This document shows positions 1 to 7,723 of a DNA stretch of 56,829 nt, piece after piece (position 1 is the first letter of the stretch; each line of letters opens with the position of its first letter). Made by a program: the position numbers and the translations under genes. The stretch lies in the IMG/VR virus record IMGVR_UViG_3300032163_000017, positions 1 through 56,829 of that record. One strand, written 5' to 3'. This DNA is from a virus. The notes below the pieces were generated by a model, which saw only the letters and a list, made by a program, of their open reading frames with translations, had not been told where the DNA came from and made no database searches.

Positions 1-127
1 GGTGGGAGCTTTTGGAAGCCTTCCTTTCACACCTTCAAGTATTTCTTCTGATAAGATTTGTTGTCCTCTTGTCATTTTATTTTCTCCTTTCCTTTTTACT
101 CTTTCCCCATTTACTGAAGGAAAGTTT
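1..127. repeat. Terminal direct repeat, left copy (circular join)
   Basis: Bases 1-127 are identical to 56703-56829. An exact overlap of this odd length is what a de Bruijn assembler with k=127 leaves on a circular contig, so the molecule is best read as a circle of 56,702 bp rather than as having real terminal repeats. The leftward start of the zinc-finger gene at 56286-56777 is duplicated here as a fragment at 1-75. Confidence 0.9.
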
Positions 128-167
128 TCGAGATGGTTTACTTTTTGTTATCTTGAAAAGCTTCATC

Positions 168-1925
168 TTAATAATTCAACCAGCTTCGATCATCTCCCCC
201 AACCATATCCCCTTCCTCTTTTAAGAAGGTGAGATCATGCTTGGCTGGATCGAGATACTCTTTCTCTGCTTTGGGAGTCTCTTTATCTTTAAACTGTCCC
301 AGCTTCTGGAGGAGTGACCCAACATTGTAAGCGTTCCCTAAACAGAACACCCCAATCATAAATGCCATCACCAAATCATCATGGCAATTATAATCAGCTT
401 CTCCACTGTTGTTGGTGTTACGGACAAAGGAGAGCATCTCATCAATCAGTTCTTCTGAGTTAATTTCAAGGATGCCAGCGGTAAGACAGGTGGAAAGATA
501 AGAGCAAGCGATGGGTTTGGTGCTCACATTAGTTTCCCATCCAAGTTTACTCGTCCGTGCATTTTTAAACCTATCAATATACTCCCATTGATAGATGTTC
601 CAATAGATATGTTTGAGTTCTGCAAGAGTGGTAAGCCCAGGATGCTTACATTCTGGCACCGCTAACCCATCATTATACATCCTCCCTACCGCTGCAATCG
701 TCCCAGCAAAGAGGGTTGGATCAATATACCCCTTCCATTCTGCAACCTGTTTGATGAGAGGAGAACCTTTTGGGCATCTTAATACCTCAATGGTGGATGG
801 GTCATTCCCAACCAGTCCCTCTCCAACATCAGCAGCGATGACATAATCATATCCATCTTTGGGAAATTCCCAGATGGAGAAGCTACCACTTTCATTCTCA
901 ACAAATCCAAATTCTCCGATATCTCCCACCTTCATCGGAGGTTTACATTGATTTCTTAATTTGAGAAGGAGACGTTTTGAGAGATAAGGGGTACCTTTTG
1001 AGATGAAAGCTTCTTCGTCATCAGAAGGGTATTCTTGATGGAACTTGTCAACATCATCATCAAAATCAAGAATCTTACTTCTTCTCCAATTAAGCTGTTC
1101 CCCTGTAGCATGGAATTTCTGCATAAGATAAAGCTCTTCCTCATCAAGAGTACCAAGGAGATCAACCCTTTCTTGTTTGCCTTGGAAGGGTTTGGTGTAT
1201 TCAGGGAAAGTAAGCCAACCAAAAAAGACAGGATAGAAATTGGAATATTTTCGAGGAGAATTTAAACTCTTCTTTGCTTTCTTCCATTGCTCATAAAAGA
1301 ATCCCTGCCTTCCATTTCCTGTTGACTCATACACCTTAACTGTCCCAGGGAGGTCTTGGATGGAGGGAACGGTTGAGGTTATGAGTATTTCAGCATTTTC
1401 GTAGTAGGCAACCTCAGAGAAATGACCAAAAGAATATCCTCCTGAACGTGAGGCTGTTCCTGTGTTAGCAGAGAAGACCTCCATGAAGGATCGTAAGCCT
1501 GGATTGGTGAATCGCTCCTTATCATTTGGATTCTCAAAAACAAATTCTGTCTTTGAGGAGTATCTTTTCATTGGACGAAATGCTTTTGGTAGCTCATCAT
1601 AGAAGAGTTTTGCCATTCCAAAAATCTTCCCAAGAGATGGTTTATCATGGGTGACAATAAAACCACCTGTATTTGGGATGGTGGTGGTTTGGTGAAACTG
1701 TCTTCCATCTACATATGTAGAGCAACCAATCCTTCTATCTTTAAGGATAATGACCCGAACCATCCCTGTTGTTTTAAGCTGCCACTCCCATACCTTATGG
1801 AGGCGTTCTTGCTCAACGTTAAAGATGAAAGGGATAATCTGGCGTTTCTCAGTTCTTATTTTGAGAAGGTTCTCTGAATAATAACGGAAATTACTAATTT
1901 TGGTTAGATCAATCTGCGTCAACAT
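168..1925 (-). CDS. terL: Terminase large subunit (packaging ATPase-nuclease)
   Basis: The 585-residue motor protein cuts concatemers and pumps DNA into the prohead. A deviant Walker A, KDRRIGCST at residues 62-70, and HFSEVA at 168-173 (Walker B with catalytic Glu) mark the N-terminal ATPase. The C-terminal RNase H-like nuclease shows AADVGEG with Asp near 367 and the final HDDLVMA at 515-521, as usual for phage large terminases. Length is normal for the family. The start overlaps the end of the small-subunit gene by 17 bp and has only a weak ribosome site, suggesting translational coupling. It is followed, across the circular join, by the zinc-finger and portal genes. Confidence 0.95.
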   Translation of the reverse strand: MLTQIDLTKISNFRYYSENLLKIRTEKRQIIPFIFNVEQERLHKVWEWQLKTTGMVRVIILKDRRIGCSTYVDGRQFHQTTTIPNTGGFIVTHDKPSLGKIFGMAKLFYDELPKAFRPMKRYSSKTEFVFENPNDKERFTNPGLRSFMEVFSANTGTASRSGGYSFGHFSEVAYYENAEILITSTVPSIQDLPGTVKVYESTGNGRQGFFYEQWKKAKKSLNSPRKYSNFYPVFFGWLTFPEYTKPFQGKQERVDLLGTLDEEELYLMQKFHATGEQLNWRRSKILDFDDDVDKFHQEYPSDDEEAFISKGTPYLSKRLLLKLRNQCKPPMKVGDIGEFGFVENESGSFSIWEFPKDGYDYVIAADVGEGLVGNDPSTIEVLRCPKGSPLIKQVAEWKGYIDPTLFAGTIAAVGRMYNDGLAVPECKHPGLTTLAELKHIYWNIYQWEYIDRFKNARTSKLGWETNVSTKPIACSYLSTCLTAGILEINSEELIDEMLSFVRNTNNSGEADYNCHDDLVMAFMIGVFCLGNAYNVGSLLQKLGQFKDKETPKAEKEYLDPAKHDLTFLKEEGDMVGGDDRSWLNY

Positions 1926-2574
1926 TTGATTCGCTTTGTTCTACTTTTGGGAGTGCTTCTTCAATTGATTTTAAAGGTTCAAAATCTTCTTCTTTATCAA
2001 TCAGACCAAAAAGGAGATCAGCTTCACTTGAGGGAGTCTCATCATCTTCCTCTTGAGGAGAGCCTTCAGAGAGGATGTCCTCAATCTGATCAACCTTTTC
2101 TGGGAGGGAGGAGAGGGGAGTTCTGATTGTCTCCCTGATTGTCACCTCTCTTAACCTCTCCTCATAGCTTTTCCCTTCCTCAGTCTCTCCCCCATTTCCT
2201 CCATTCCCCCCATTTACTCCACCAATAAGCTTAACAGCTGACCCTACCACTGCATTAGCAGCTTTTAATTTAAGCTCTGTTGGGTATCCATTAGAGGTAT
2301 TGAGGATATCTCTATAAAGTTGTGTCCCCAGTTTTGCCCCTTCAAGGAGATTCTCTTGGATATCAAAGATAACTTCCTCCCTTCTTAAAAGCTTCTTTTT
2401 TAACTCTAACCTAAAAAGAGGGGAATTGATAATGATGGAAAAGCGAGAAGAAGTAATCCCAAACTCCTCCCTAATCTCCTTTGGAGCTTGGCCCAAGACC
2501 ATCCTATTCATAATCTCAATAAGACGTGGGGTGATTCGTTTTACCCTGTAAGGTTGTAAGGATGATGCATCCAT
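1909..2574 (-). CDS. Probable terminase small subunit
   Basis: A 221-residue protein directly upstream of, and overlapping, the large terminase. Residues about 10-55 look like a helix-turn-helix (IMNRMVLGQAPKEIREEFG then SSRFS), as expected for the subunit that recognises the packaging site. The middle is helical, followed by a Gly-Gly-Asn repeat patch and a very acidic C-terminus that could contact the large subunit. The start has GGGAGA eight bases upstream and lies just below a strong leftward promoter. The role is inferred from position and HTH-like sequence. Confidence 0.7.
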   Translation of the reverse strand: MDASSLQPYRVKRITPRLIEIMNRMVLGQAPKEIREEFGITSSRFSIIINSPLFRLELKKKLLRREEVIFDIQENLLEGAKLGTQLYRDILNTSNGYPTELKLKAANAVVGSAVKLIGGVNGGNGGNGGETEEGKSYEERLREVTIRETIRTPLSSLPEKVDQIEDILSEGSPQEEDDETPSSEADLLFGLIDKEEDFEPLKSIEEALPKVEQSESNVDAD

Positions 2575-2597
2575 TTAGAGCTCTCCCTTTACTAATA

Positions 2598-2626
2598 AGT
2601 ATAATAAAGTTTAAAAGGAAAGTCAA
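2598..2626 (-). promoter_or_regulatory. Leftward sigma70-type promoter before terminase genes
   Basis: On the minus strand TTGACT (2626-2621), a 17-base spacer and TATACT (2603-2598) sit about 25 bases upstream of the small terminase start. The match to the consensus is close, so this should launch the late packaging/structural operon. Confidence 0.75.
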
Positions 2627-2901
2627 GAGAAATCTACCCCCCTAACTACCCGAAACCATTAAAGAAAAAATTTTTATGGCAGAGGTTAGCTATGATTAGC
2701 CCTTCTATCCTTCCTCCTATTCTGAGCATAACCAAAAAAAATTTTTGATGAGAGGGTAATTTCCCCCCCCACACCCTCTCCGCTTTCCACCTGGTACTAT
2801 ACACTATGTTTTGGGATGGGGTTTTTTGTTTGGATTATGAGACAGGAATATTTAATAAGAAATCATTGGAAGGAATGAATTGAATGGAAGGAATTGGAGA
2901 G
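2627..2901. other. Non-coding spacer with paired A-tract/T-tract motifs
   Basis: No gene is visible between the late promoter and the terminator of the 157-residue gene. The spacer holds two similar runs, AAAAAATTTTT (about 2665-2677) and AAAAAAAATTTTT (about 2730-2745), then a run of nine or so C residues and a short stretch of repeated GGAATTGGA-like sequence (2870-2900). The A6T5-type runs should be intrinsically bent DNA. Being next to the small terminase gene, this is a plausible packaging-initiation (pac/cos) region, but nothing proves it. Confidence 0.35.
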
Positions 2902-2935
2902 AAAAAAAGGGAAGCAAGAATGTTAATTGCTTCCC
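2902..2935 (-). terminator. Rho-independent terminator (leftward)
   Basis: Read leftward, a perfect nine-base-pair stem GGGAAGCAA/TTGCTTCCC (2935-2909, loop of nine) is followed directly by seven T residues (2908-2902). It closes the single-gene unit ending at 2961 and insulates it from the terminase promoter. Confidence 0.85.
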
Positions 2936-2960
2936 TTATTTAATATATTAAACTGTTTGT

Positions 2961-3434
2961 TTACTTCCCAAACCCATGAGACTTCATTCCTTTTCTTATT
3001 TCTGCTTGCTTTTTAAGCAAGGCTTCGACTTCGTCAGCGGCTTTGTTCTGCCCAAGTTTACGGAGTGAGGTCACAAGTTTTTCACTTGCTTTTTGGGCTT
3101 GGACTTCAGGATCTCCTTGTCCCTTTCCTGCTTTGACGGCGTCAGTTTTAATTCGCTTTGCTGTCCATATTGCATCAAGACAGTCGCTCTCCCCATACAT
3201 TTCTTTAGCTTGTGTCATGTTTAAAGGAAGAGGCAAGTCATATACAATGGGCTCGACCATGTCCGCATTTTTAAAGACACGTCTTTCAATGTATTCCTTT
3301 TCATTGTCCTTAACAATGCCTCTTTTCAAAGTTAATGACATGAATTTTCCGTCAACCAGTTTTCCGTCATTAGGCAATTTTTTTGCCTCTTCCAAAGTCA
3401 TTTTACTGAACTCATTTACTTTCGCTTTTTCCAT
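2961..3434 (-). CDS. Solitary 157-residue phage protein of unknown function
   Basis: Not recognised. The protein is charged and soluble. An N-terminal part rich in short beta-like stretches (residues 25-75, around KFMSLTLKRGIV and RRVFKNADMVEPIVYDLP) is followed by a helical, Lys/Ala-rich C-terminal half. GGGAG lies ahead of the ATG. It forms its own transcription unit, with a candidate promoter at 3568-3590, a long leader with a nested palindrome, and a strong terminator at 2902-2935. That isolation, at the head of the late direction, suggests separate control such as a regulator or an abundant product; this is inference. Confidence 0.8.
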   Translation of the reverse strand: MEKAKVNEFSKMTLEEAKKLPNDGKLVDGKFMSLTLKRGIVKDNEKEYIERRVFKNADMVEPIVYDLPLPLNMTQAKEMYGESDCLDAIWTAKRIKTDAVKAGKGQGDPEVQAQKASEKLVTSLRKLGQNKAADEVEALLKKQAEIRKGMKSHGFGK

Positions 3435-3495
3435 TCTTTTAACTCCCTTCCATTTTAAAATATTGTTTTAGCATGATTGCCTTTTCCTTTTTTGT

Positions 3496-3541
3496 CATCC
3501 CTTAAAATTGCATACAATGTACAACATTGCTTTAAGGGATG
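3496..3541. promoter_or_regulatory. Nested palindrome in leader of the 157-residue gene
   Basis: Perfect 11-base arms CATCCCTTAAA and TTTAAGGGATG enclose a second palindrome CAATG-TACAA-CATTG. It sits between the candidate leftward promoter and the gene start, so it could be an operator or a leader RNA hairpin. Confidence 0.6.
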
Positions 3542-3567
3542 CACTATTTAATTATGACTTAAATGTA

Positions 3568-3590
3568 TCACATCCCTTTTCTTTTGTCAA
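3568..3590 (-). promoter_or_regulatory. Candidate leftward promoter for the 157-residue gene
   Basis: Minus strand TTGACA (3590-3585), an apparent 17-base spacer, then TACATT preceded by TGA (an extended -10). The -35 is consensus; the -10 matches four of six positions. It faces away from the rightward promoter at 4223-4251. Confidence 0.5.
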
Positions 3591-3635
3591 GTCTTTTTTT
3601 CATGATCCTAAGTTTTTCTTTTCACAAAGTTTATG

Positions 3636-3669
3636 TCATTATTACAATAATGAATTGCATAAAATATGC
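3636..3669. promoter_or_regulatory. Two adjacent operator-like palindromes
   Basis: TCATTATT-AC-AATAATGA (3636-3653, perfect eight-base arms) and GCATA-AAA-TATGC (3657-3669) lie upstream of the leftward -35 element. Their size and spacing fit binding sites for dimeric regulators. Confidence 0.5.
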
Positions 3670-3748
3670 CACTCTTCCAAACTTTCTTCGATCCCACCTT
3701 CCATTTTAGCCTATCATCCAGACCTTAAAGGGAAAAGTGGTAGCGATT

Positions 3749-4216
3749 TTCTTTAATAATAACATAAGGTTAAACTTTTCTTCTCTAAGTTACTGCCACC
3801 TTATCTGTTAGTATGCTTCCTAACTTATTGAAATGACTAAGGAATACCCTTATTTGTAATGGATTACTTATTTTTAGCCCGCTTTCCTCTTCTTCCCACC
3901 CACCCTTTCCATCTTATTATTGCTACCCTTTACTTTGAGATTATGATCCTTATTATATATATTATTTATAATATATAGTAGATGATAGATGATAGAGAGA
4001 GAGGAGGAGAGCGTGTCAAAAGGTGACGCAGGATGAGAAGAGGAGAGTGCGTCAAAAGAAGTGGGAAGGGAAAGAGAGAAGCGGGGGTAAATTAAGCAAT
4101 CTACTACATAAAAGGGTATTCTTTAATTATTTCATTATGTTAGGACATATAGTGATAGATAAGCCCACAGTAACTTAGAGAAGAAAAGTGTAAGTTATTG
4201 AAATTATTAATAAAAA
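3749..4216. repeat. Giant imperfect inverted repeat; candidate origin/switch region
   Basis: The left arm (about 3773-3870) and the reverse complement of the right arm (about 4093-4191) align over about 100 bases, with identical blocks such as ACTTTTCTTCTCTAAGTTAC and AGAATACCC/GGAATACCC, and weaker similarity out to about 3749 and 4216. Between the arms lie a perfect AT palindrome (3957-3976, nine-base arms), a long purine-rich strand (about 3980-4086) and two near-identical 18-base direct repeats (4005-4022 and 4041-4058, AGGAGAG..GTCAAAAG). An AT-rich unwinding element next to iteron-like repeats between divergent operons is typical of a replication origin; the role here is inferred. Confidence 0.6.
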
Positions 4217-4222
4217 TAAGGC

Positions 4223-4251
4223 TTGACAAATAACAAATGAATTGTTATACT
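4223..4251 (+). promoter_or_regulatory. Rightward sigma70 promoter with embedded operator
   Basis: TTGACA (4223-4228), a 17-base spacer and TATACT (4246-4251), 32 bases before the first early gene. A perfect inverted repeat ATAACAA-N5-TTGTTAT (4230-4248) fills the spacer and touches the -10, so a bound dimer would block polymerase. Confidence 0.8.
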
Positions 4252-4283
4252 TATAATAACTTCAATAAAGAAAGGATGATAAG

Positions 4284-4691
4284 ATGAAAAAGAGAGAAGA
4301 GAATACTGTAGAAGAGAGATTTATAAAAGGAGATCTAATAAGGAGTTTAAGAGAGGAGGGGTTTAAGATAAGCAAACCTATCTGGCCAAAGTACCTCCTT
4401 ATCTCACCAGTTGGAAAGATTATATTTGCAGAGATTAAGATGGCTGGAGGGAGGGTTTCAAAGAGACAGCTTTCTACACTCACCTTATTAAAGCAGTTAG
4501 GAATGGGGACAGTTATAATTTATAAAAAAGGTTCTGTAAGAGGAGAAGGGATGAAGGAGAAAATGGTGAGAGAGCAACTGTTAAAGAAGGCAGTAACCTG
4601 GGGAGATAAGAATGAAGAGATGTTTGAAGAGTTAGCAGAACAGAAGAAGAAAAGATTGGAAGAAGGGATCGAAGAGGGAGATCTTCTTTAA
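4284..4691 (+). CDS. VRR-NUC-like nuclease
   Basis: A 135-residue protein whose core (about 25-75) matches the VRR-NUC fold. A hydrophobic strand LLISPVGKIIF runs into AEIKMAGGRVSKRQ, giving the E-x-K catalytic pair and the Gln of the following helix. The Asp that normally begins the first strand (PDRL) appears as KYLL here, so one metal ligand is shifted or missing. Such nucleases act on branched DNA in replication and recombination. The C-terminal 50 residues are a charged helix. It is first in the early array, with its own promoter. Confidence 0.65.
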   Translation: MKKREENTVEERFIKGDLIRSLREEGFKISKPIWPKYLLISPVGKIIFAEIKMAGGRVSKRQLSTLTLLKQLGMGTVIIYKKGSVRGEGMKEKMVREQLLKKAVTWGDKNEEMFEELAEQKKKRLEEGIEEGDLL

Positions 4692-4748
4692 AGCTATCCC
4701 TTTTCCACCTTGTCACCACCCTGTCACCATCCACAAAGGATTGGCAAG

Positions 4749-4868
4749 TTTTCGTTGCATTTTTAATACATTTCTAATTTTTTAAAAGTATTTTAATTCC
4801 CTTGTCATTTCAATGACTTACAACGAAAATAGTTCTTGACATTCATTTCCATTCCATTTTATAATGGA
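4749..4868 (+). promoter_or_regulatory. Main early promoter with flanking inverted repeats
   Basis: TTGACA (4836-4841), an 18-base spacer and a perfect TATAAT (4860-4865), pointing at the gene at 4952. The palindrome TCCATT-TTAT-AATGGA (4853-4868) covers the -10, and TTTTCGTTG (4749-4757) is repeated inverted as CAACGAAAA (4821-4829) upstream. Both look like operator sites. Most genes from here to 23515 could be read from this promoter. Confidence 0.8.
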
Positions 4869-4951
4869 CGTAACAAGGTTGGGGAACCTATTAAGATCAC
4901 TAAACAGTTAAATAAACATCAATCAAACAGAAAGAAGGGAGGTGAATAAGC

Positions 4952-5263
4952 ATGATAGACTATTTAATCATCGGAGTTTCTCCTTGTGAGGAGGATTGTA
5001 GTCATGTTGGTAGTCAAGATTATCCAGAGAGATCCCGCAGAGAGTGTCAAGTTTTTCTCTATCAATTAAAGAGACAATTTAGAGACCCACCCACTGGTGC
5101 CAGACTCATTATCAAAACATTTCAACATGATTTTGGGAGTTATAGAGAGGTTTGTGTTGAGTTTGATGACACAATCAGGGAAGCATCTGAGTATGCTTTC
5201 AAACTGGAGGGTAAGACTCCCCAGAGATGGGATGAGACAGCAAAAAAGGAGTTAGGGTTATGA
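4952..5263 (+). CDS. Small early protein, unknown
   Basis: A 103-residue acidic/basic mixed protein with no motif I can name. It contains two Cys near the N-terminus (PCEEDCSHVG). GGGAGGTG sits eight bases before the ATG. First gene downstream of the strongest early promoter, so probably expressed immediately on infection. Confidence 0.75.
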   Translation: MIDYLIIGVSPCEEDCSHVGSQDYPERSRRECQVFLYQLKRQFRDPPTGARLIIKTFQHDFGSYREVCVEFDDTIREASEYAFKLEGKTPQRWDETAKKELGL

Positions 5264-5352
5264 TGGTAACAAAAGAGCTTTTTTGGGTGGCAATCATTAC
5301 TGTTGTCTGGTGCTGGTTGTTACATCAGGTAGCAATGGTGATTGCAGGATAG
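5260..5352 (+). CDS. 30-residue membrane peptide
   Basis: An ATG overlapping the previous stop (ATGA) opens a 30-codon frame that is nearly all one hydrophobic segment (LFWVAIITVVWCWLLHQVAM). Coupled translation and composition support a real single-pass membrane peptide; function unknown. Confidence 0.5.
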   Translation: MMVTKELFWVAIITVVWCWLLHQVAMVIAG

Positions 5353-5375
5353 AGAAAGAAGGGAGGTGAGAGAGG

Positions 5376-5567
5376 ATGCAGAATATTAATATGGTTGTTG
5401 TTAAAGAGAAAGATGGAGAAGAGAATTTAATTATCACAATTAACCTATCAAAAGAGTTTGGGAGATCGAAATCTGGAAAGTCAACCATCATCGCTACCAC
5501 AGCAGGAAATGTTTCTATTCCAGATCACACAGACATCCATCTTGGATTAAACCTCTATCGGAAGTAG
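5376..5567 (+). CDS. Small early protein, unknown
   Basis: A 63-residue protein with a Shine-Dalgarno site (GGGAGGTGAGAG) before the ATG. Alternating hydrophobic stretches suggest a small beta-rich fold. Not recognised. Confidence 0.65.
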   Translation: MQNINMVVVKEKDGEENLIITINLSKEFGRSKSGKSTIIATTAGNVSIPDHTDIHLGLNLYRK

Positions 5568-5576
5568 GAAGAAAAG

Positions 5577-5897
5577 ATGATTATTGATCTCTCACCATCA
5601 ATGCAAGAGAGGGTGACAGAGTGGAAGAGGATGGGACATAATATCGATCCCATCCTTATCCATGAGTGTGGTTATTATCCAAGGGGAGGATGCCAATATT
5701 GTCTGTTTGATTCCCCCAATCCAAATTGTCGATGGGGTCACATCCTCATTGACACACGCATCAATCCTTCCATTCCATCCTCATCAAAGCATCAAAACAA
5801 AACAGGAAGAAAGGTGATTAAGGTAGAGGTACTTCTCTCTCGATTGCCCGAGGAGGTTAGGGAGGAGATTAGGAAGATCGTTAATGAAGGGAGATAA
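5577..5897 (+). CDS. Cys-rich small protein, possible metal binding
   Basis: A 106-residue protein. The N-terminal half carries CGYYPRGGCQYC and a further Cys in NPNCRWG, a four-Cys arrangement able to hold zinc. The C-terminal 30 residues form a charged helix (VEVLLSRLPEEVREEIRKI). A short spacer with GGAAG precedes the ATG. Function unknown. Confidence 0.65.
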   Translation: MIIDLSPSMQERVTEWKRMGHNIDPILIHECGYYPRGGCQYCLFDSPNPNCRWGHILIDTRINPSIPSSSKHQNKTGRKVIKVEVLLSRLPEEVREEIRKIVNEGR

Positions 5898-5899
5898 AA

Positions 5900-6040
5900 A
5901 TGTCAAGAAAGAAAAGTTATGATGACGATACCAGCTTTGACTGGATTTGTGATTACTGTGGATTTGCAGGGATGGGGGAAGAACCAGAGATTTGTCCTGA
6001 ATGTAAATATAGAACAGATATGTATGATATGTATGAGTAA
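5900..6040 (+). CDS. 46-residue rubredoxin-like zinc protein
   Basis: A frame starting two bases after the previous stop, with GAAGGGAGA upstream. CDYCGFAG and CPECKYR give two Cys pairs in the rubredoxin/zinc-ribbon knuckle arrangement; the rest is acidic. Function unknown; one of many such proteins in this early array. Confidence 0.65.
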   Translation: MSRKKSYDDDTSFDWICDYCGFAGMGEEPEICPECKYRTDMYDMYE

Positions 6041-6057
6041 AAGGGAGGTGACCCAGC

Positions 6058-6273
6058 ATGAAGCAGATGCAAGTGATAAGCTATGAGTATCCCAATCAGA
6101 TAAGGCTTCAAATCTCAAACGTTACCTACACCTATCAAAGCTCTGAGTTCTTCTGCAGGAAGTTTCTCTCTTGTTATGCAGAAGGTGGTAGATTCAATGC
6201 TTTGAATTGGTTTAAGAGGATGGCAAAGGTGGTTAAGAAGGAGGTGGAAAAGAATGAGTCTTTCAACAGGTAA
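6058..6273 (+). CDS. Small early protein, unknown
   Basis: 71 residues, preceded by AAAGGGAGGTGACC. The N-terminal 35 residues alternate polar and hydrophobic (beta-like); a basic helix with WFKRMAKVVKKEV follows. Not recognised. Confidence 0.65.
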   Translation: MKQMQVISYEYPNQIRLQISNVTYTYQSSEFFCRKFLSCYAEGGRFNALNWFKRMAKVVKKEVEKNESFNR

Positions 6274-6508
6274 TAAGGTTACAATCCTTCTTGATTTGGA
6301 TGAGATACAGAGCCTCTTAAGGGTGATTCATATAGCACAGGATATGGATTACCATCTTTCCAGAAAACAGTACCAGTGTTTTCTTAAACTTGAGAAGAAG
6401 TTGGAGGTGAAGAGGGAAAGAGTTAAGCATGATATCACTTTTGAAAAAGATCAGAGAATGTTTAAAGTGGAAAGGGATGAGCAAGAAGGACAGGAGAGAA
6501 TAAGATGA
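6254..6508 (+). CDS. Small helical early protein, unknown
   Basis: 84 residues, overlapping the previous gene by 20 bp in another frame, with GGAGGTGGAAAAG before its ATG. Mostly charged helices (VKRERVKHDITFEKDQRM). Function unknown. Confidence 0.6.
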   Translation: MSLSTGNKVTILLDLDEIQSLLRVIHIAQDMDYHLSRKQYQCFLKLEKKLEVKRERVKHDITFEKDQRMFKVERDEQEGQERIR

Positions 6509-6693
6509 GAAACACAAAGTTTGCTGCTGAGAATAACTTCTTCATCGAATGCTGTGAATCAGCAAAGACTCCTCCCACAAAGAGGCAAGCATCTAAGTTT
6601 AGGTTGGAGAAAGGGATAGCGTTTCAGATGAAGGGAGAGATGATTAGGCAGAATCTTCTCAAAAAAGGAGTGATTAAAGATGGAAGGTTATAA
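6505..6693 (+). CDS. Small basic early protein, unknown
   Basis: 62 residues, start overlapping the previous stop (ATGA). Basic and helical in its second half, with two Cys in FFIECCESA. GGACAGGAGAG upstream. Not recognised. Confidence 0.6.
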   Translation: MRNTKFAAENNFFIECCESAKTPPTKRQASKFRLEKGIAFQMKGEMIRQNLLKKGVIKDGRL

Positions 6694-6859
6694 GAGAATT
6701 AAGATGACAAGTAGGTTTCCAAGAGGAGCTTATCTTGATGCTCTCCTTCTCTCAGAGAGACACCAAAAGAAGGAGATTTTTGTGGAGGTTGAAAAGGTTC
6801 CACTTTGGAGAGAGGTGGTTAGGGTCTCTGAAAAGGTAGTTAGGAGGAGAGGGAAATGA
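6680..6859 (+). CDS. 59-residue basic protein
   Basis: Opens inside the previous gene in another frame and closes in an ATGA overlap with the next. Highly basic C-terminus (RVSEKVVRRRGK). Conserved stop-start coupling supports it; function unknown. Confidence 0.5.
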   Translation: MEGYKRIKMTSRFPRGAYLDALLLSERHQKKEIFVEVEKVPLWREVVRVSEKVVRRRGK

Positions 6860-7176
6860 AGGTTGAACTTGCTCTGTTTGATGTTGAGAAAGTGTGGAGA
6901 GGGTTGGTTAAGGTTGATGGAGAGTTATTCAAAGTCTACCTCTTTCCAGGGAGTGCAACAAAAGAGTGGGAAGCTGTTTTGATGAGTGGAGATTTTGTTG
7001 AATGTTCTCCAAAGAATAAGCTGACACAAGCGATTGAGAAAGGTTATGGGGAGTATATCAAAGCGGGTCAAAGTTTGACACAGTTGGAGGTGGATAAGTT
7101 GACAGAGTTAGTGGCAGGGAATCAGGAAGCGTTGGAGGAGATTAAGAAGGTGTTGGAGGGAGGTGGATTAGAATGA
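6856..7176 (+). CDS. Small early protein, unknown
   Basis: 106 residues, AGGAGGAGAGGGAA just before the ATG. A beta-rich first half (residues 1-55) is followed by a helix ending in a Gly-rich tail. Not recognised. Confidence 0.7.
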   Translation: MKVELALFDVEKVWRGLVKVDGELFKVYLFPGSATKEWEAVLMSGDFVECSPKNKLTQAIEKGYGEYIKAGQSLTQLEVDKLTELVAGNQEALEEIKKVLEGGGLE

Positions 7177-7313
7177 AAGTTTTTGTTGTTGAAGTAATAG
7201 AAAAAGAAGGTATTGATATGATGGCTCTTATCACAAAAGCATTGGACGACTACAGCGTTGAGTGTATTATATTTGATTATGATGGTTACATAGAGGGAGG
7301 TGAGCAAAGATGA
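7173..7313 (+). CDS. 46-residue acidic protein
   Basis: ATGA overlaps on both sides and GGAGGGAGGTGG upstream. Composition suggests a small alpha/beta unit (KVFVVEVIEKEG, SVECIIFDYDGY). Function unknown. Confidence 0.6.
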   Translation: MKVFVVEVIEKEGIDMMALITKALDDYSVECIIFDYDGYIEGGEQR

Positions 7314-7723
7314 ACAAAGAACGTCTATTTTCAATTCTGCAAGCAAGACAAAAGAACAATGAAGAGTATTATCAAAGCAGACTTCAACGTATGGTCGTAT
7401 TAACAGCAGAACAAGCAGCTCTAATTGAAAGATTAGAGATACTGGAAGCAGAGCCTATACTCACTGATTCTACGATCATATTTGAGTTCAGCTCTAACCT
7501 TGAGGCCTCAACCTTTACTGGAAAACTGTTAGGGCTTCTTCCAGAGATAGAGAAGTTTCAGAAGGAGATGACTCACCTATGGTCTGATAAGCCTCGTTGG
7601 GTATGGAAAGGACAGGTTAGAGAAATCACGATTGAGGTTATCCCTGCAAGCAAACCAGAGGATTGCACATTAAGACAGACTGTGACTCCGTTAACAAGCT
7701 GGAGTTGTGAGAAGAACGAATGA
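7310..7723 (+). CDS. Early protein with N-terminal coiled coil, unknown
   Basis: 137 residues, GGGAGGTGAGCAAAG before the ATG. Residues 1-50 are a helical, coiled-coil-like stretch with Gln, Glu and Arg; residues 57-130 look beta-rich. Not recognised. Confidence 0.7.
   Translation: MNKERLFSILQARQKNNEEYYQSRLQRMVVLTAEQAALIERLEILEAEPILTDSTIIFEFSSNLEASTFTGKLLGLLPEIEKFQKEMTHLWSDKPRWVWKGQVREITIEVIPASKPEDCTLRQTVTPLTSWSCEKNE

Noticed and set aside
1-232. Short rightward open frames at the left end of the window
   Set aside because: They run antisense to the leftward late gene start and are duplicated at the right end by the circular overlap; no ribosome site.
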